Shown here piece by piece: positions 7,954-17,905 of a stretch of 64,000 nucleotides of DNA. Source of the DNA: SB11 sp035906255. GTDB taxonomy: Bacteria; Bacteroidota; Bacteroidia; UBA8524. The position numbers and the translations under genes were made by a program. The DNA lies in contig JAMIFM010000036.1 in assembly GCA_035906255.1 (NCBI GenBank), positions 37,118-101,117 of the forward strand, read 5' to 3'. Every line of letters starts with the position of its first letter. The stretch's first letter is position 1. The notes under the pieces are model-generated. The model saw only the letters and a list, made by a program, of their open reading frames with translations, was not told the DNA's origin and ran no database searches.

Positions 7954-7992
7954 CATAGACCCCGGATTTTCCGTGGGTCTATGTACTCTTTT
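7954..7992 (+). terminator. Attenuator-like hairpin between rplL and rpoB
   Basis: CATAGACCCCGG (7954-7965) pairs with CCGTGGGTCTATG (7971-7983) with one bulged T and an ATTTT loop, followed by TACTCTTTT. In the rplL-rpoB interval of other bacteria a partial terminator lowers polymerase expression relative to ribosomal proteins. The same role is inferred here, because no TAnnTTTG promoter precedes rpoB. The T tract is short, so readthrough is expected. Confidence 0.6.
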
Positions 7993-8039
7993 ATATACCT
8001 GCAACATTTCTCCCTCCTCATTTAATTTATTTTATACCC

Positions 8040-11000
8040 TTGGCAACTACAATAAACAACCAGGAAAGAATAAGTTTTGCGTCAATCGGGCAAGTAATTG
8101 ATTACCCCGATTTTCTTGACGTACAACTACAATCCTTCCGCGAGTTTTTCCAGCTTGAAACCTCATCGGAAAACAGGAAAAACGAAGGGCTTTTCAAAGT
8201 TTTCTACGAAAACTTCCCTATTAGCGATACCAGGAACATTTTTGAATTGGAGTTCTTGGATTATTTTGTTGACCCTCCCCGCTATACCATTGCTGAGTGT
8301 ATCGAAAGGGGTCTTACCTATAGCGTTCCACTTAAGGCAAAGTTGCGTCTTTCGTGTAACGACAAAGACCACGAAGATTTTCAAACAATTGTGCAGGATG
8401 TGTACTTAGGTACTATCCCTTACATGACTCCTAAAGGTACTTTTATTATTAACGGTGCTGAGCGTGTTGTAGTATCACAATTGCACAGGTCGCCCGGTGT
8501 ATTTTTTGGGCAATCATACCATACCAACGGAACCAAGCTGTATTCAGCAAGGGTTATCCCATTTAAAGGTTCGTGGATGGAATTCGCTACCGACGTAAAC
8601 AACGTAATGTATGCTTACATCGATAGGAAAAAGAAATTCCCCGTAACCACGTTGTTGCGTGCTATCGGGTTTGAAACCGATAAGGACATTCTTAACATTT
8701 TCGACCTAGCGGAAGAAATTAAAGTTAGCAAATCAGGCCTTAAAAAGGTAGTTGGCCGCAAATTGGCTGCAAGGGTACTACGTACTTGGGTAGAAGATTT
8801 TGTGGACGAAGATACCGGTGAGGTGGTTTCTATCGAACGTAATGAGGTAATTGTTGAGCGCGATGTTGTGCTTAATGACGACCACATTGATTTGATTATT
8901 GATGCCGGTGTGAAGGTTATCATCTTGAGTAAAGAAGATACTACCACCAACGATTTTGCTATTATATATAACACACTTCAAAAAGATACCTCAAACAACG
9001 GTAAAGAAGCCGTTGAGCATATCTACCGCCAGTTGCGTAACACTGATCCACCGGATGAGGAAACCGCACGCGGTATTATCGAGCGTTTGTTCTTCTCAGA
9101 TAAACGTTACGATTTAGGTGATGTTGGTCGTTACCGTATCAACCGCAAATTGGAAATGAATATCCCAATGGAAGTTAAAGTACTTACCAAAGAGGATATC
9201 ATCGCCATTATAAAATACCTTATTGAGCTAAGTAACTCTCGTGCTGATGTGGATGATATTGACCACTTGAGCAACCGCCGTGTTAGAACAGTGGGCGAGC
9301 AGTTGTATGCACAATTTGGAGTAGGTTTGGCTCGTATGGCTCGTACCATCCGTGAGCGTATGAACATTCGCGATAACGAGGTGTTTACCCCAACCGATTT
9401 GATTAACGCACGTACCCTATCGTCAGTTATCAACTCGTTCTTTGGTACCAACCAGCTATCGCAGTTTATGGATCAAACCAACCCCTTGGCTGAGATTACC
9501 CACAAGCGTCGTATGTCGGCACTTGGACCCGGTGGTCTTTCGCGTGAGCGTGCAGGTTTCGAGGTTCGTGACGTACACTATACCCATTATGGTCGTTTGT
9601 GTACTATTGAAACTCCTGAAGGTCCTAACATCGGTTTGATTTCATCACTATGCGTTCACGCCAAAATTAACGGCATGGGCTTTATCGAAACTCCTTACCG
9701 TAAGGTAGTTGAAGGTAGAGTTGCTGTTGATGAGCCTGTTGAATACCTAAGTGCTGAAGAAGAAGACCGTAAAACAATCGCACAGGCAAACTCTACGATT
9801 GATGAAAACGGAAACTTTGATACCGAAAAAGTAAAAGCAAGGTACGAGGGTGACTTCCCGATGGTGGATCCGCACATTGTGGATTATATGGACGTTGCTC
9901 CTAACCAGATTGTATCTATAGCAGCCTCACTTATTCCTTTCCTTGAGCACGATGATGCTAACCGTGCGCTGATGGGTTCTAACATGCAACGTCAGGCAGT
10001 GCCATTGTTGCGCCCTGATGCTCCTATCGTAGGTACAGGTTTGGAGAAAAAAGTAGCTGTTGACTCACGTACTTTGGTAATTGCCGAAGGTGATGGTGTG
10101 GTTGAATACTCAGACGCACTTGAAATACGTGTGAAATATGATTACACAGAAGATGAGAAGTTGGTAAGTTTTGCCGGTAACGTTAAAACATACCCTCTAA
10201 TCAAGTTTTTGCGTACCAACCAAAATACAAGCATCAACCTTAAGCCGATTGTTAAAAAAGGCCAAAGGGTAACCAAAGGCGAACCACTTTGCGAAGGGTA
10301 TGCAACCCGCGACGGTGAGTTGGCTTTGGGTAAAAACCTGTTAGTGGCATTCATGCCTTGGCAAGGTTACAACTTTGAGGATGCGATTGTAATTTCAGAA
10401 AAAGTAGTTCGCGACGATTGGTTTACCTCGCTGCACGTTACTGAGTATGAACTGGAAGTACGTGATACCAAACGTGGTGAAGAAGAATTAACCAACGATA
10501 TACCCAACGTGAGCGAAGAAGCTACACGTAACCTTGACGAAAACGGTCTTATCCGCATAGGTGCCGAAGTAGGAGAGGGAGATATTTTGATTGGTAAAAT
10601 CACTCCTAAAGGTGAAACTGAACCTTCGCCCGAAGAAAAACTGTTGCGTGCGATATTCGGTGATAAAGCAGGTGATGTGAAAGATGCTTCATTGAAAGCG
10701 CCCCCATCAACCAACGGTATCGTAATTGGCAAAAAACTATTCTCGCGTGTTAAGAAAGACAAAGTAACCAAAGGTGATGAAAAAACTAAGGTTACCAAAC
10801 TTGAAACTGACCACGAGAAAGCAGTAGCAAGCATTAAAAACACATTGGTTGAAAAACTGTTTACAGTAGTTAACGGTAAAACTTCACAAGGTGTAAATAA
10901 CGTGTACAACGAAGAGTTGATACCAAAAGGAGCCAAGTTTACACAAAAGAACTTGAGCGAAATTGATTACACCAACGTTAATGCTGATAACTGGACTACT

Positions 11001-11852
11001 GATAAAGCTAAAAATGAGCTAATCAAAGACATTTTGGTTAACTACAAAATAGCTGTAAACGAAGAGATATCAGACTTCCGTCGCAAGCATTTTGCACTTA
11101 CTGTGGGTGATGAACTACCTACCGGTATTTTGAAACTTGCTAAAATATCTATTGCCAACAAGCGTAAGCTGAAAGTGGGTGATAAGATGGCGGGTCGTCA
11201 CGGTAACAAAGGTATCGTGGCACGTATAGTAAGGGAAGAAGATATGCCTTTCTTGGCCGACGGAACTCCTGTAGATATTGTATTGAACCCACTGGGCGTA
11301 CCTTCACGTATGAACCTTGGGCAGATATACGAAACTGTATTGGGATGGGCCGGCTTGAAGTTAGGTGTTAAATTTGCTACCCCTATTTTTGACGGTGCTT
11401 CTCAAGCAGAGATTGATAGCTACCTAAATAAAGCAGAGTTGCCCTTAAACGGTCAAACCTACTTGCACGATGGTCTTTCAGGCGAGCGTTTCCACCAACC
11501 CACTACCGTAGGTGTAATCTACATGATGAAACTGGGTCACATGGTTGATGATAAAATGCACGCACGTTCAATCGGGCCATACTCACTTATTACACAACAA
11601 CCTTTGGGTGGTAAAGCCCAGTTTGGTGGTCAGCGTTTTGGTGAGATGGAGGTATGGGCGTTGGAAGCATTCGGTGCATCAAACATCCTTCAAGAAATCC
11701 TTACCATCAAGTCAGATGATATCGTAGGCCGTGCCAAAACCTATGAAGCCATTGTGAAAGGTGATAACCTGCCACAACCCGGCATACCTGAGTCGTTCAA
11801 TGTATTAATGCATGAACTTCGCGGTTTAGGTTTGGATATCAACCTTGAATAG
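8040..11852 (+). CDS. rpoB: DNA-directed RNA polymerase subunit beta
   Basis: A 1270-residue beta subunit of full Bacteroidota size. The rifampicin region (about 470-495) reads LSQFMDQTNPLAEITHKRR, then SALGPGGL. The aspartate, histidine and serine most often changed in resistant strains are all wild type, so sensitivity is predicted at this site. The hybrid-binding and flap regions (NVLVGKITPKGE-like, GDKMAGRHGNKG) and the C-terminal clamp segment (QFGGQRFGEMEVWALEA) are intact. The start codon is TTG at 8040. No in-frame ATG lies upstream as far as the hairpin at 7954-7983, and the next internal ATG would remove the conserved DYPDFLDVQL segment. Confidence 0.98.
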   Translation: MATTINNQERISFASIGQVIDYPDFLDVQLQSFREFFQLETSSENRKNEGLFKVFYENFPISDTRNIFELEFLDYFVDPPRYTIAECIERGLTYSVPLKAKLRLSCNDKDHEDFQTIVQDVYLGTIPYMTPKGTFIINGAERVVVSQLHRSPGVFFGQSYHTNGTKLYSARVIPFKGSWMEFATDVNNVMYAYIDRKKKFPVTTLLRAIGFETDKDILNIFDLAEEIKVSKSGLKKVVGRKLAARVLRTWVEDFVDEDTGEVVSIERNEVIVERDVVLNDDHIDLIIDAGVKVIILSKEDTTTNDFAIIYNTLQKDTSNNGKEAVEHIYRQLRNTDPPDEETARGIIERLFFSDKRYDLGDVGRYRINRKLEMNIPMEVKVLTKEDIIAIIKYLIELSNSRADVDDIDHLSNRRVRTVGEQLYAQFGVGLARMARTIRERMNIRDNEVFTPTDLINARTLSSVINSFFGTNQLSQFMDQTNPLAEITHKRRMSALGPGGLSRERAGFEVRDVHYTHYGRLCTIETPEGPNIGLISSLCVHAKINGMGFIETPYRKVVEGRVAVDEPVEYLSAEEEDRKTIAQANSTIDENGNFDTEKVKARYEGDFPMVDPHIVDYMDVAPNQIVSIAASLIPFLEHDDANRALMGSNMQRQAVPLLRPDAPIVGTGLEKKVAVDSRTLVIAEGDGVVEYSDALEIRVKYDYTEDEKLVSFAGNVKTYPLIKFLRTNQNTSINLKPIVKKGQRVTKGEPLCEGYATRDGELALGKNLLVAFMPWQGYNFEDAIVISEKVVRDDWFTSLHVTEYELEVRDTKRGEEELTNDIPNVSEEATRNLDENGLIRIGAEVGEGDILIGKITPKGETEPSPEEKLLRAIFGDKAGDVKDASLKAPPSTNGIVIGKKLFSRVKKDKVTKGDEKTKVTKLETDHEKAVASIKNTLVEKLFTVVNGKTSQGVNNVYNEELIPKGAKFTQKNLSEIDYTNVNADNWTTDKAKNELIKDILVNYKIAVNEEISDFRRKHFALTVGDELPTGILKLAKISIANKRKLKVGDKMAGRHGNKGIVARIVREEDMPFLADGTPVDIVLNPLGVPSRMNLGQIYETVLGWAGLKLGVKFATPIFDGASQAEIDSYLNKAELPLNGQTYLHDGLSGERFHQPTTVGVIYMMKLGHMVDDKMHARSIGPYSLITQQPLGGKAQFGGQRFGEMEVWALEAFGASNILQEILTIKSDDIVGRAKTYEAIVKGDNLPQPGIPESFNVLMHELRGLGLDINLE

Positions 11853-11897
11853 TTTTTTAAAAGTTAACAATCACCTTTTTGTAATAAAAGACACTAT

Positions 11898-14800
11898 ATG
11901 TCGTCAAAAAAAGATTTAAAAGTAAAAGGTAACTTCACCAAAATACGTGTAGGATTGGCTTCGCCCGAAACCATCCTACAACGTTCATACGGTGAGGTAA
12001 CCAAGCCCGAAACCATAAACTACCGTTCATACAAGCCCGAAATGGGCGGTTTGTTTTGCGAAAGGATTTTTGGGCCTGTAAAAGATTACGAATGCCATTG
12101 TGGTAAATACAAACGTATCCGTTATAAAGGCATCGTGTGCGACCGTTGCGGGGTGGAGGTTACAGAAAAGAAAGTACGTCGCGAGCGTATGGGACACATC
12201 CAATTGGTGGTGCCCGTAGCTCACATTTGGTACTTCCGTTCATTGCCAAATAAAATAGGTTACCTGTTGGGCTTGCCTACCAAAAAGCTTGATATGATTA
12301 TTTACTACGAACGTTACGTAGTAATTCAAGCCGGTGTGAAAGCACAAGACGGTGTAAACTATTTGGATTTCTTGACCGAAGAAGAATACCTTGATATTCT
12401 TGACTCGTTGCCAAAAGAAAACCAATACCTTGAAGATACTGACCCTAACAAGTTCATCGCCAAAATGGGTGCTGAAGGTTTGTGGGATTTGCTTTCAAGG
12501 ATTAAACTTGACGACCTTTCATACTCACTTCGTCACCAAGCAGCCAACGAAACTTCACAACAACGTAAGCAAGAAGCCTTGAAACGTTTGAAAGTTATCG
12601 AAGGTTTCCGTAGTGCAAACGAAGAAGTTGAAAACCGTCCCGAGTGGATGATAATGAAGATATTGCCCGTTATCCCTCCTGAGTTGCGCCCATTGGTGCC
12701 TTTGGAAGGCGGACGTTTTGCAACATCGGATTTGAACGACCTTTACCGCCGCGTAATCATACGTAACAACCGTTTGAAACGCCTTATAGAGATTAAAGCT
12801 CCTGAGGTGATTTTGCGTAACGAGAAGCGTATGTTGCAAGAAGCGGTTGACTCGTTGCTGGATAACACCCGTCGTGCCAATGCTGTGAAATCAGAAGGTA
12901 ACCGCCCGCTGAAATCACTAAGCGATATGCTTAAAGGTAAACAAGGACGTTTCCGTCAGAACCTTTTGGGTAAAAGGGTTGACTATTCAGGCCGTTCAGT
13001 AATTGTGGTAGGTCCTACTCTTGCAATGCACGAGTGCGGTTTGCCAAAAGGTATGGCTGCTGAGTTGTTTAAACCGTTTATTATCCGCAAACTGATTGAA
13101 AGGGGTATTGTTAAAACCGTAAAATCAGCTAAAAAGATAGTTGACCGTAAAGAAGCGGTAATATGGGAGATTTTGGAAAACATCCTAAAAGCTCACCCCG
13201 TATTGCTAAACCGTGCTCCTACGCTGCACAGGTTGGGTATCCAAGCCTTCCAACCTAAATTGGTTGAAGGTAAGGCCATCCGTTTGCACCCGTTGGTATG
13301 TACAGGTTTTAACGCGGATTTTGACGGTGACCAGATGGCGGTTCACGTTCCACTTGGAAACGCGGCCATATTGGAAGCCCAAATATTAATGCTTGCTCCT
13401 CACAACATTTTGAACCCTGCTAACGGTGCCCCAATCGCGGTACCATCACAGGACATGGTGTTGGGATTGTATTATATAACCAAACAACGCCGCAGCACCC
13501 CTGAAAAACCGGTGAAAGGCGAAGGCCTTACTTTCTATGGTTCAGAAGAAGCTATCATTGCCTTTAACGAAGGCCGTGTAGAACTTCACACCATGGTAAA
13601 ATGTAAAGTGGTAGTAAGGGAAAACAAGCAACTGATTGAAAAAATCATTGAAACCAGCGTTGGCCGTATCATTTTTAACCTTGTGGTTCCACACGGTTTC
13701 GGATACGTAAACCAATTGCTTACCAAAAAATCATTGCGTGATACCATTGGTGATATGGTGAAAGAATTTGGCGTACAAAAAACTGCTAAGTTCCTTGATG
13801 ATATCAAAAACCTTGGTTTCCACTACGCATTCAAAGGCGGTCTTTCATTTAACTTGGCGTATGTAAACATACCTCAGGAAAAACAAAAACTGATTGACCA
13901 AGCCAAAGAAGAGGTAGATGAGATTTGGAGTAACTACAACATGGGTTTCATCACCAATAACGAGCGTTACAACCAGGTAATTGATATCTGGACCCGTATC
14001 AACTCTCGTATTTCTGATAGCCTGCTTAAACACTTGAGTACTGACGACCAAGGTTTCAACCCCATTTATATGATGTTGGATTCAGGAGCGCGTGGTTCTA
14101 AAGAGCAGATTCGTCAGTTAGGTGGTATGAGGGGATTGATGGCCAAGCCACAGAAAAACGTTGGCGGTGGTACAGGTGAGATTATCGAGAACCCCATTAT
14201 CTCAAACTTTAAAGAAGGTCTTTCAGTACTTGAATATTTCATCTCTACGCACGGTGCTCGTAAAGGTTTGGCCGATACGGCGTTAAAAACTGCGGATGCG
14301 GGTTACCTAACCCGTCGTTTGCACGACGTTGCCCAAGATGTGATTATTACTGATAAAGATTGCGGTACGCTTCGTGGTATTCCAACCGCAGCGTTGAAAG
14401 ACAACGAGGATATTGTGGAAAGCTTGTACGAGCGTATTTTGGGACGTACCTGTTTGTATGATATTATCGACCCTATTAGCGGTGAGATGATATGCCCCGC
14501 AGGTTCTGAACTAACCGAAGATATCTCTAAGAAAATTGATGCATCGGCTATTGAGACGGTTGAAATCCGCTCAGTACTTACCTGCGAAAGCAAAAACGGT
14601 GTGTGCGGCAAGTGCTACGGACGTAACCTTGCTACCGGCCGCATGGTTCAAAAAGGTGAAGCTGTGGGTGTAATTGCTGCACAGTCAATCGGTGAACCCG
14701 GCACACAGCTTACCCTGCGTACCTTCCACGTGGGTGGTGCTGCATCAGGTTCAGCTACAGAATCAACACAAGTTGCCAAATTTGGCGGTATTGTAAGGTT

Positions 14801-16172
14801 TGAAGATATACGTACAGTTAAAGTGAACGGAACTAACGGTGAACAAATCGTAGTATTAGGTCGTTCAGGCGAGGTGCGTATAGTTGACGAAAACACAGGC
14901 AATACCATTATAACCAATAACATACCTTACGGTGCTCACTTGATGGTTACAGAAGGCCAACGCATTGAAAAAGGCGATACCATCTGTACTTGGGATCCTT
15001 TCAACGCGGTGATTATGACCGAACACTCAGGTAAAATTGTGTTCGAAAACATTATCGAAGGCATTACCTTCCGCGAAGAGAGCGACGAACAAACAGGCCA
15101 CAAAGAAAAAGTTACCATTGATAGCAAGGATAAAACCAAAATACCTTCTATTAAGATTGTTGACAGCAAAGGTGAAACCTTAAAAGAATACAACATTCCC
15201 GTAGGTTCTCACATTGTGGTTGATGATAAAGATAAAGTTGAAGGTGGACGTATCCTTGTAAAAATACCTCGTGTTACCTCACGTAACCGAGATATTACCG
15301 GTGGTCTTCCACGTGTAACTGAATTGTTTGAAGCCCGTAACCCATCAAACCCTGCTGTTGTATCTGAGATTGACGGTGTGGTTAGCTACGGTGGTATCAA
15401 ACGTGGTAACCGTGAGATTATGGTTGAGTCTAAAGACGGTGAAGTACGTAAGTACATGGCACCTTTATCTAAACACATTCTTGTGCAGGATAATGACTTT
15501 ATCAAGGCCGGTGACCCATTGAGCGACGGAGCTATTACCCCTCAGGATATATTGCGTATCCAAGGCCCAAGTGCTGTACAACGTTATATCGTAAACGGTA
15601 TTCAAGAGGTTTACCGCTTGCAGGGTGTAAAAATCAACGATAAGCACATTGAGGTGATTGTACGCCAGATGATGCAAAAAGTTGAAATTACCGACCCCGG
15701 AGATACTCGTTTCTTGGAAGGTGAAGCCGTAACCCGTTTGAACTTTAACGAGGAAAACGACTGGATTTACGACAAGAAAATTGTTTCTGATGCCGGTGAT
15801 TCAGGCAGCCTGAAAGTAGGCCAGATAGTTACTTTACGTAAACTGCGCGACGAAAATTCGATGCTGAAACGTAAGGATATGAAACTGGTTGAAGCACGCG
15901 ATGCTGTATCAGCTACCGCACGCCCCGTTGTAATGGGTATTACCAAAGCATCGTTGGGTACACAAAGCTGGATGAGTGCTGCGTCGTTCCAGGAAACCAC
16001 CAAGGTATTGAACGAAGCTTCAATATCAGCCAAAGTGGATTACTTGGGCGGTTTGAAAGAAAACGTTATTGTAGGTCACCTGATACCAGCAGGTACCGGT
16101 TTGCGCGAATACGAAAAAATGATCGTAGGCTCGCAAGAAGAATACGATATGTTGATGGCCACCAAAGACTAA
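11898..16172 (+). CDS. rpoC: DNA-directed RNA polymerase subunit beta'
   Basis: A 1424-residue beta-prime subunit starting 45 bp after rpoB. The N-terminal zinc-binding domain has CHCGKYKRIRYKGIVCDRC near residues 65-85. The catalytic magnesium loop NADFDGDQM is near residue 472, and the second zinc site CESKNGVCGKCYG is near 894. The bridge helix/trigger loop region (GLRGLMAKP-like, then LRTFHVGGAA) is intact. The reading frame is continuous and ends before a strong terminator, closing the rplL-rpoBC unit. Confidence 0.99.
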   Translation: MSSKKDLKVKGNFTKIRVGLASPETILQRSYGEVTKPETINYRSYKPEMGGLFCERIFGPVKDYECHCGKYKRIRYKGIVCDRCGVEVTEKKVRRERMGHIQLVVPVAHIWYFRSLPNKIGYLLGLPTKKLDMIIYYERYVVIQAGVKAQDGVNYLDFLTEEEYLDILDSLPKENQYLEDTDPNKFIAKMGAEGLWDLLSRIKLDDLSYSLRHQAANETSQQRKQEALKRLKVIEGFRSANEEVENRPEWMIMKILPVIPPELRPLVPLEGGRFATSDLNDLYRRVIIRNNRLKRLIEIKAPEVILRNEKRMLQEAVDSLLDNTRRANAVKSEGNRPLKSLSDMLKGKQGRFRQNLLGKRVDYSGRSVIVVGPTLAMHECGLPKGMAAELFKPFIIRKLIERGIVKTVKSAKKIVDRKEAVIWEILENILKAHPVLLNRAPTLHRLGIQAFQPKLVEGKAIRLHPLVCTGFNADFDGDQMAVHVPLGNAAILEAQILMLAPHNILNPANGAPIAVPSQDMVLGLYYITKQRRSTPEKPVKGEGLTFYGSEEAIIAFNEGRVELHTMVKCKVVVRENKQLIEKIIETSVGRIIFNLVVPHGFGYVNQLLTKKSLRDTIGDMVKEFGVQKTAKFLDDIKNLGFHYAFKGGLSFNLAYVNIPQEKQKLIDQAKEEVDEIWSNYNMGFITNNERYNQVIDIWTRINSRISDSLLKHLSTDDQGFNPIYMMLDSGARGSKEQIRQLGGMRGLMAKPQKNVGGGTGEIIENPIISNFKEGLSVLEYFISTHGARKGLADTALKTADAGYLTRRLHDVAQDVIITDKDCGTLRGIPTAALKDNEDIVESLYERILGRTCLYDIIDPISGEMICPAGSELTEDISKKIDASAIETVEIRSVLTCESKNGVCGKCYGRNLATGRMVQKGEAVGVIAAQSIGEPGTQLTLRTFHVGGAASGSATESTQVAKFGGIVRFEDIRTVKVNGTNGEQIVVLGRSGEVRIVDENTGNTIITNNIPYGAHLMVTEGQRIEKGDTICTWDPFNAVIMTEHSGKIVFENIIEGITFREESDEQTGHKEKVTIDSKDKTKIPSIKIVDSKGETLKEYNIPVGSHIVVDDKDKVEGGRILVKIPRVTSRNRDITGGLPRVTELFEARNPSNPAVVSEIDGVVSYGGIKRGNREIMVESKDGEVRKYMAPLSKHILVQDNDFIKAGDPLSDGAITPQDILRIQGPSAVQRYIVNGIQEVYRLQGVKINDKHIEVIVRQMMQKVEITDPGDTRFLEGEAVTRLNFNEENDWIYDKKIVSDAGDSGSLKVGQIVTLRKLRDENSMLKRKDMKLVEARDAVSATARPVVMGITKASLGTQSWMSAASFQETTKVLNEASISAKVDYLGGLKENVIVGHLIPAGTGLREYEKMIVGSQEEYDMLMATKD

Positions 16173-16197
16173 TTAACTCCCTTTTGGGAAACTATAT

Positions 16198-16229
16198 AAA
16201 ACCCACAGGTGCAAACCTGTGGGTTTTTT
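16198..16229 (+). terminator. Intrinsic terminator after rpoC
   Basis: The stem AAACCCACAGGT/ACCTGTGGGTTT closes on a GCAA tetraloop and runs into TTTTTT ending at 16229. It is one of the strongest terminators in the window. Confidence 0.92.
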
Positions 16230-16265
16230 GTTGCCTCAAATGCACTAATGCACCCTGCAATACCT

Positions 16266-16273
16266 TAGATTTG
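16266..16273 (+). promoter_or_regulatory. Possible -7 element upstream of the DUF3467 gene
   Basis: TAGATTTG matches TAnnTTTG and lies 21 bp before the ATG at 16295, just after the rpoC terminator, where a new promoter is expected. The -33 region has no clear TTTG. Confidence 0.45.
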
Positions 16274-16294
16274 TACTACTAAACATATACCATA

Positions 16295-16606
16295 ATGAGC
16301 GAAGAGAACACACAGCAAATAGATATTGAACTAAGTGAAGATGTAGCTGATGGTACCTACTCAAACCTTGCTATCATCACGCATTCGCATTCAGAATTTA
16401 TTATTGATTTTATACGCATGATGCCCGGCGTGCCCAAAGCAAAAGTGAAATCGAGGGTGATACTTACCCCCACCCACGCTAAAAGGCTGTTGATGGCCCT
16501 TAGCGATAACGTGAATAAGTTTGAAGAGAGCTTTGGCACAATAAACAACGAAGAATCGTTTCCCAGTTTCCCCATGAATTTTGGCGGCCCGACGGGGCAA
16601 GCCTAA
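16295..16606 (+). CDS. DUF3467 family protein
   Basis: A 103-residue acidic cytosolic protein. Its core has the DUF3467 pattern: YSNLAIITHSHSEFIIDF, then MMPGVPKAKVKSRVILTP, then HAKRLLMALSDNV. The family is a small domain of unknown function that often lies after rpoC in Bacteroidota, as here. It has no signal peptide or membrane segment. It is followed by surE after 39 bp, so the two may share a transcript. No catalytic residues are evident. Confidence 0.85.
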   Translation: MSEENTQQIDIELSEDVADGTYSNLAIITHSHSEFIIDFIRMMPGVPKAKVKSRVILTPTHAKRLLMALSDNVNKFEESFGTINNEESFPSFPMNFGGPTGQA

Positions 16607-16645
16607 AAATGTCAAATTTGAAATTTCAAATTACTAATTGAACCA

Positions 16646-17425
16646 GTGAGCGACACGAAAAAGCCTTTAATTTTAGTAACCAACGATGATGGCATATCAG
16701 CCCCCGGTATCCGTTTTTTAGTAGAATTGATGAAGCAATTGGGCGACGTGATAATAGTAGCCCCTGCGGGCCCGCAATCGGGTATGGGGCACGCTATTAC
16801 TATATCGAAACCATTGCGTTTGGATAAAGTGGATTTATATCCCGGTATCGAAGCTTACCAAGCATCTGGTACCCCTGTAGATTGTGTGAAGATGGCTGTT
16901 GATGTGGTATTGCACCGCAAACCAGATTTATTGGTATCAGGTATCAACCACGGTTCCAACTCGTCAATAAACGTAATCTATTCAGGCACCATGTCAGCAG
17001 CTGTTGAAGGGGCGATAGAAGGCATACCTTCTGTTGGCTTCTCGTTGTGCGATTACAGTTACTCAGCTAATTTTGCTCCCCTTGAGAAGTTTGTATTGAG
17101 CATTTGCAATAATGTACTTAAAAACGGATTGCCCAAGGGCTCGTTATTAAATGTGAATTTCCCTAAGGTGGATAATGATTCAGAAATCAAAGGAATTAAG
17201 ATTTGCCGCCAATGTAAAGGTAAATGGCAAGAGAACTTTGACGAACGTGCCGACCCGGGCGGGCGCAAGTACTATTGGCTAACCGGACGCTTTTTGAATG
17301 AAGACCACGGTGAAGATACTGATGAATGGGCACTTGCAAATAATTATGTTTCAGTGGTTCCCACACAATTCGACCTTACAGCGTACCATGCAATTCCCTA
17401 TTTGAACGACTGGGATTTGCAATAA
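16646..17425 (+). CDS. surE: 5'/3'-nucleotidase SurE
   Basis: A 259-residue metal-dependent phosphatase that releases phosphate from nucleoside 5'- and 3'-monophosphates. The metal site begins with LVTNDDGI (N13, D14, D15) and includes the SGINHGSN and VIYSGTMSAAVEGA segments. Length and order are normal for SurE. The start is GTG at 16646; the LVTNDDG motif lies ten residues in, which fits. It follows the DUF3467 gene and precedes a probable small membrane-protein gene. Confidence 0.93.
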   Translation: MSDTKKPLILVTNDDGISAPGIRFLVELMKQLGDVIIVAPAGPQSGMGHAITISKPLRLDKVDLYPGIEAYQASGTPVDCVKMAVDVVLHRKPDLLVSGINHGSNSSINVIYSGTMSAAVEGAIEGIPSVGFSLCDYSYSANFAPLEKFVLSICNNVLKNGLPKGSLLNVNFPKVDNDSEIKGIKICRQCKGKWQENFDERADPGGRKYYWLTGRFLNEDHGEDTDEWALANNYVSVVPTQFDLTAYHAIPYLNDWDLQ

Positions 17426-17562
17426 TGAGTAAAAAGAGGGTGAAAATACCTGTACTAAATTAAATACTTAGCCAACAAATTTGTGGTGGATATGTGTTTA
17501 ACCGAAAGAAATTATTTAACGCAGATGCAGCAATTTTGTTCCTGTAAATAAATAATTGCTGT

Positions 17563-17679
17563 ATGTTATTAATGATTATCCCTAGCATTGCCGATGTGGT
17601 ATTGGCTTCTGTAGTTTGCTTAGGTCTTGTGGTTATGATGATTGACATCGCCTCTAAGAAAAAGCAAAAAGCGGCTTAA
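17563..17679 (+). CDS. Possible small membrane protein (38 residues)
   Basis: An ATG-started frame encodes one hydrophobic segment (about residues 5-28, including SIADVVLASVVCLGLVV) followed by a positively charged end, ASKKKQKAA. This is the topology of a single-pass small membrane protein with its C-terminus in the cytosol. It fills the gap between surE and the terminator at 17704, which would close its transcript. There is no family match that I recognise, and such a short frame can occur by chance. Confidence 0.4.
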   Translation: MLLMIIPSIADVVLASVVCLGLVVMMIDIASKKKQKAA

Positions 17680-17703
17680 ACTCATCAGGTAGGTTTAACA
17701 ATC

Positions 17704-17762
17704 AAAAAAAGCCATTGGAATAGCTGATAACTATCAGTTAACCGATGGCTTTTGTGTTTTTA
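17704..17762. terminator. Bidirectional terminator between surE side and dapA
   Basis: AGCCATTGG (17710-17718) pairs with CCGATGGCT (17742-17750), with a nested stem CTGAT/ATCAG inside. An A run precedes and TTTTGTGTTTTT follows, so it can act in both directions between the plus-strand genes and the convergent dapA. Between it and the dapA stop (about 145 bp) I see nothing else. Confidence 0.7.
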
Positions 17763-17905
17763 CTTATTAATTAATCACCAATTCTTAAGTTTAGTTATTA
17801 TAGATAGATAATAAGATTGGGGTAGTGCTATATAAATCCGTATAAAAAGAATGCCCCGTTATTAAAGGACATTTTAATAACGGGGGCAATATATTTTTAG
17901 GAATC

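Noticed and set aside
17427..17462. ATG-started 12-codon frame overlapping the surE end
   Set aside because: Too short and without a supporting signal or conservation evidence.
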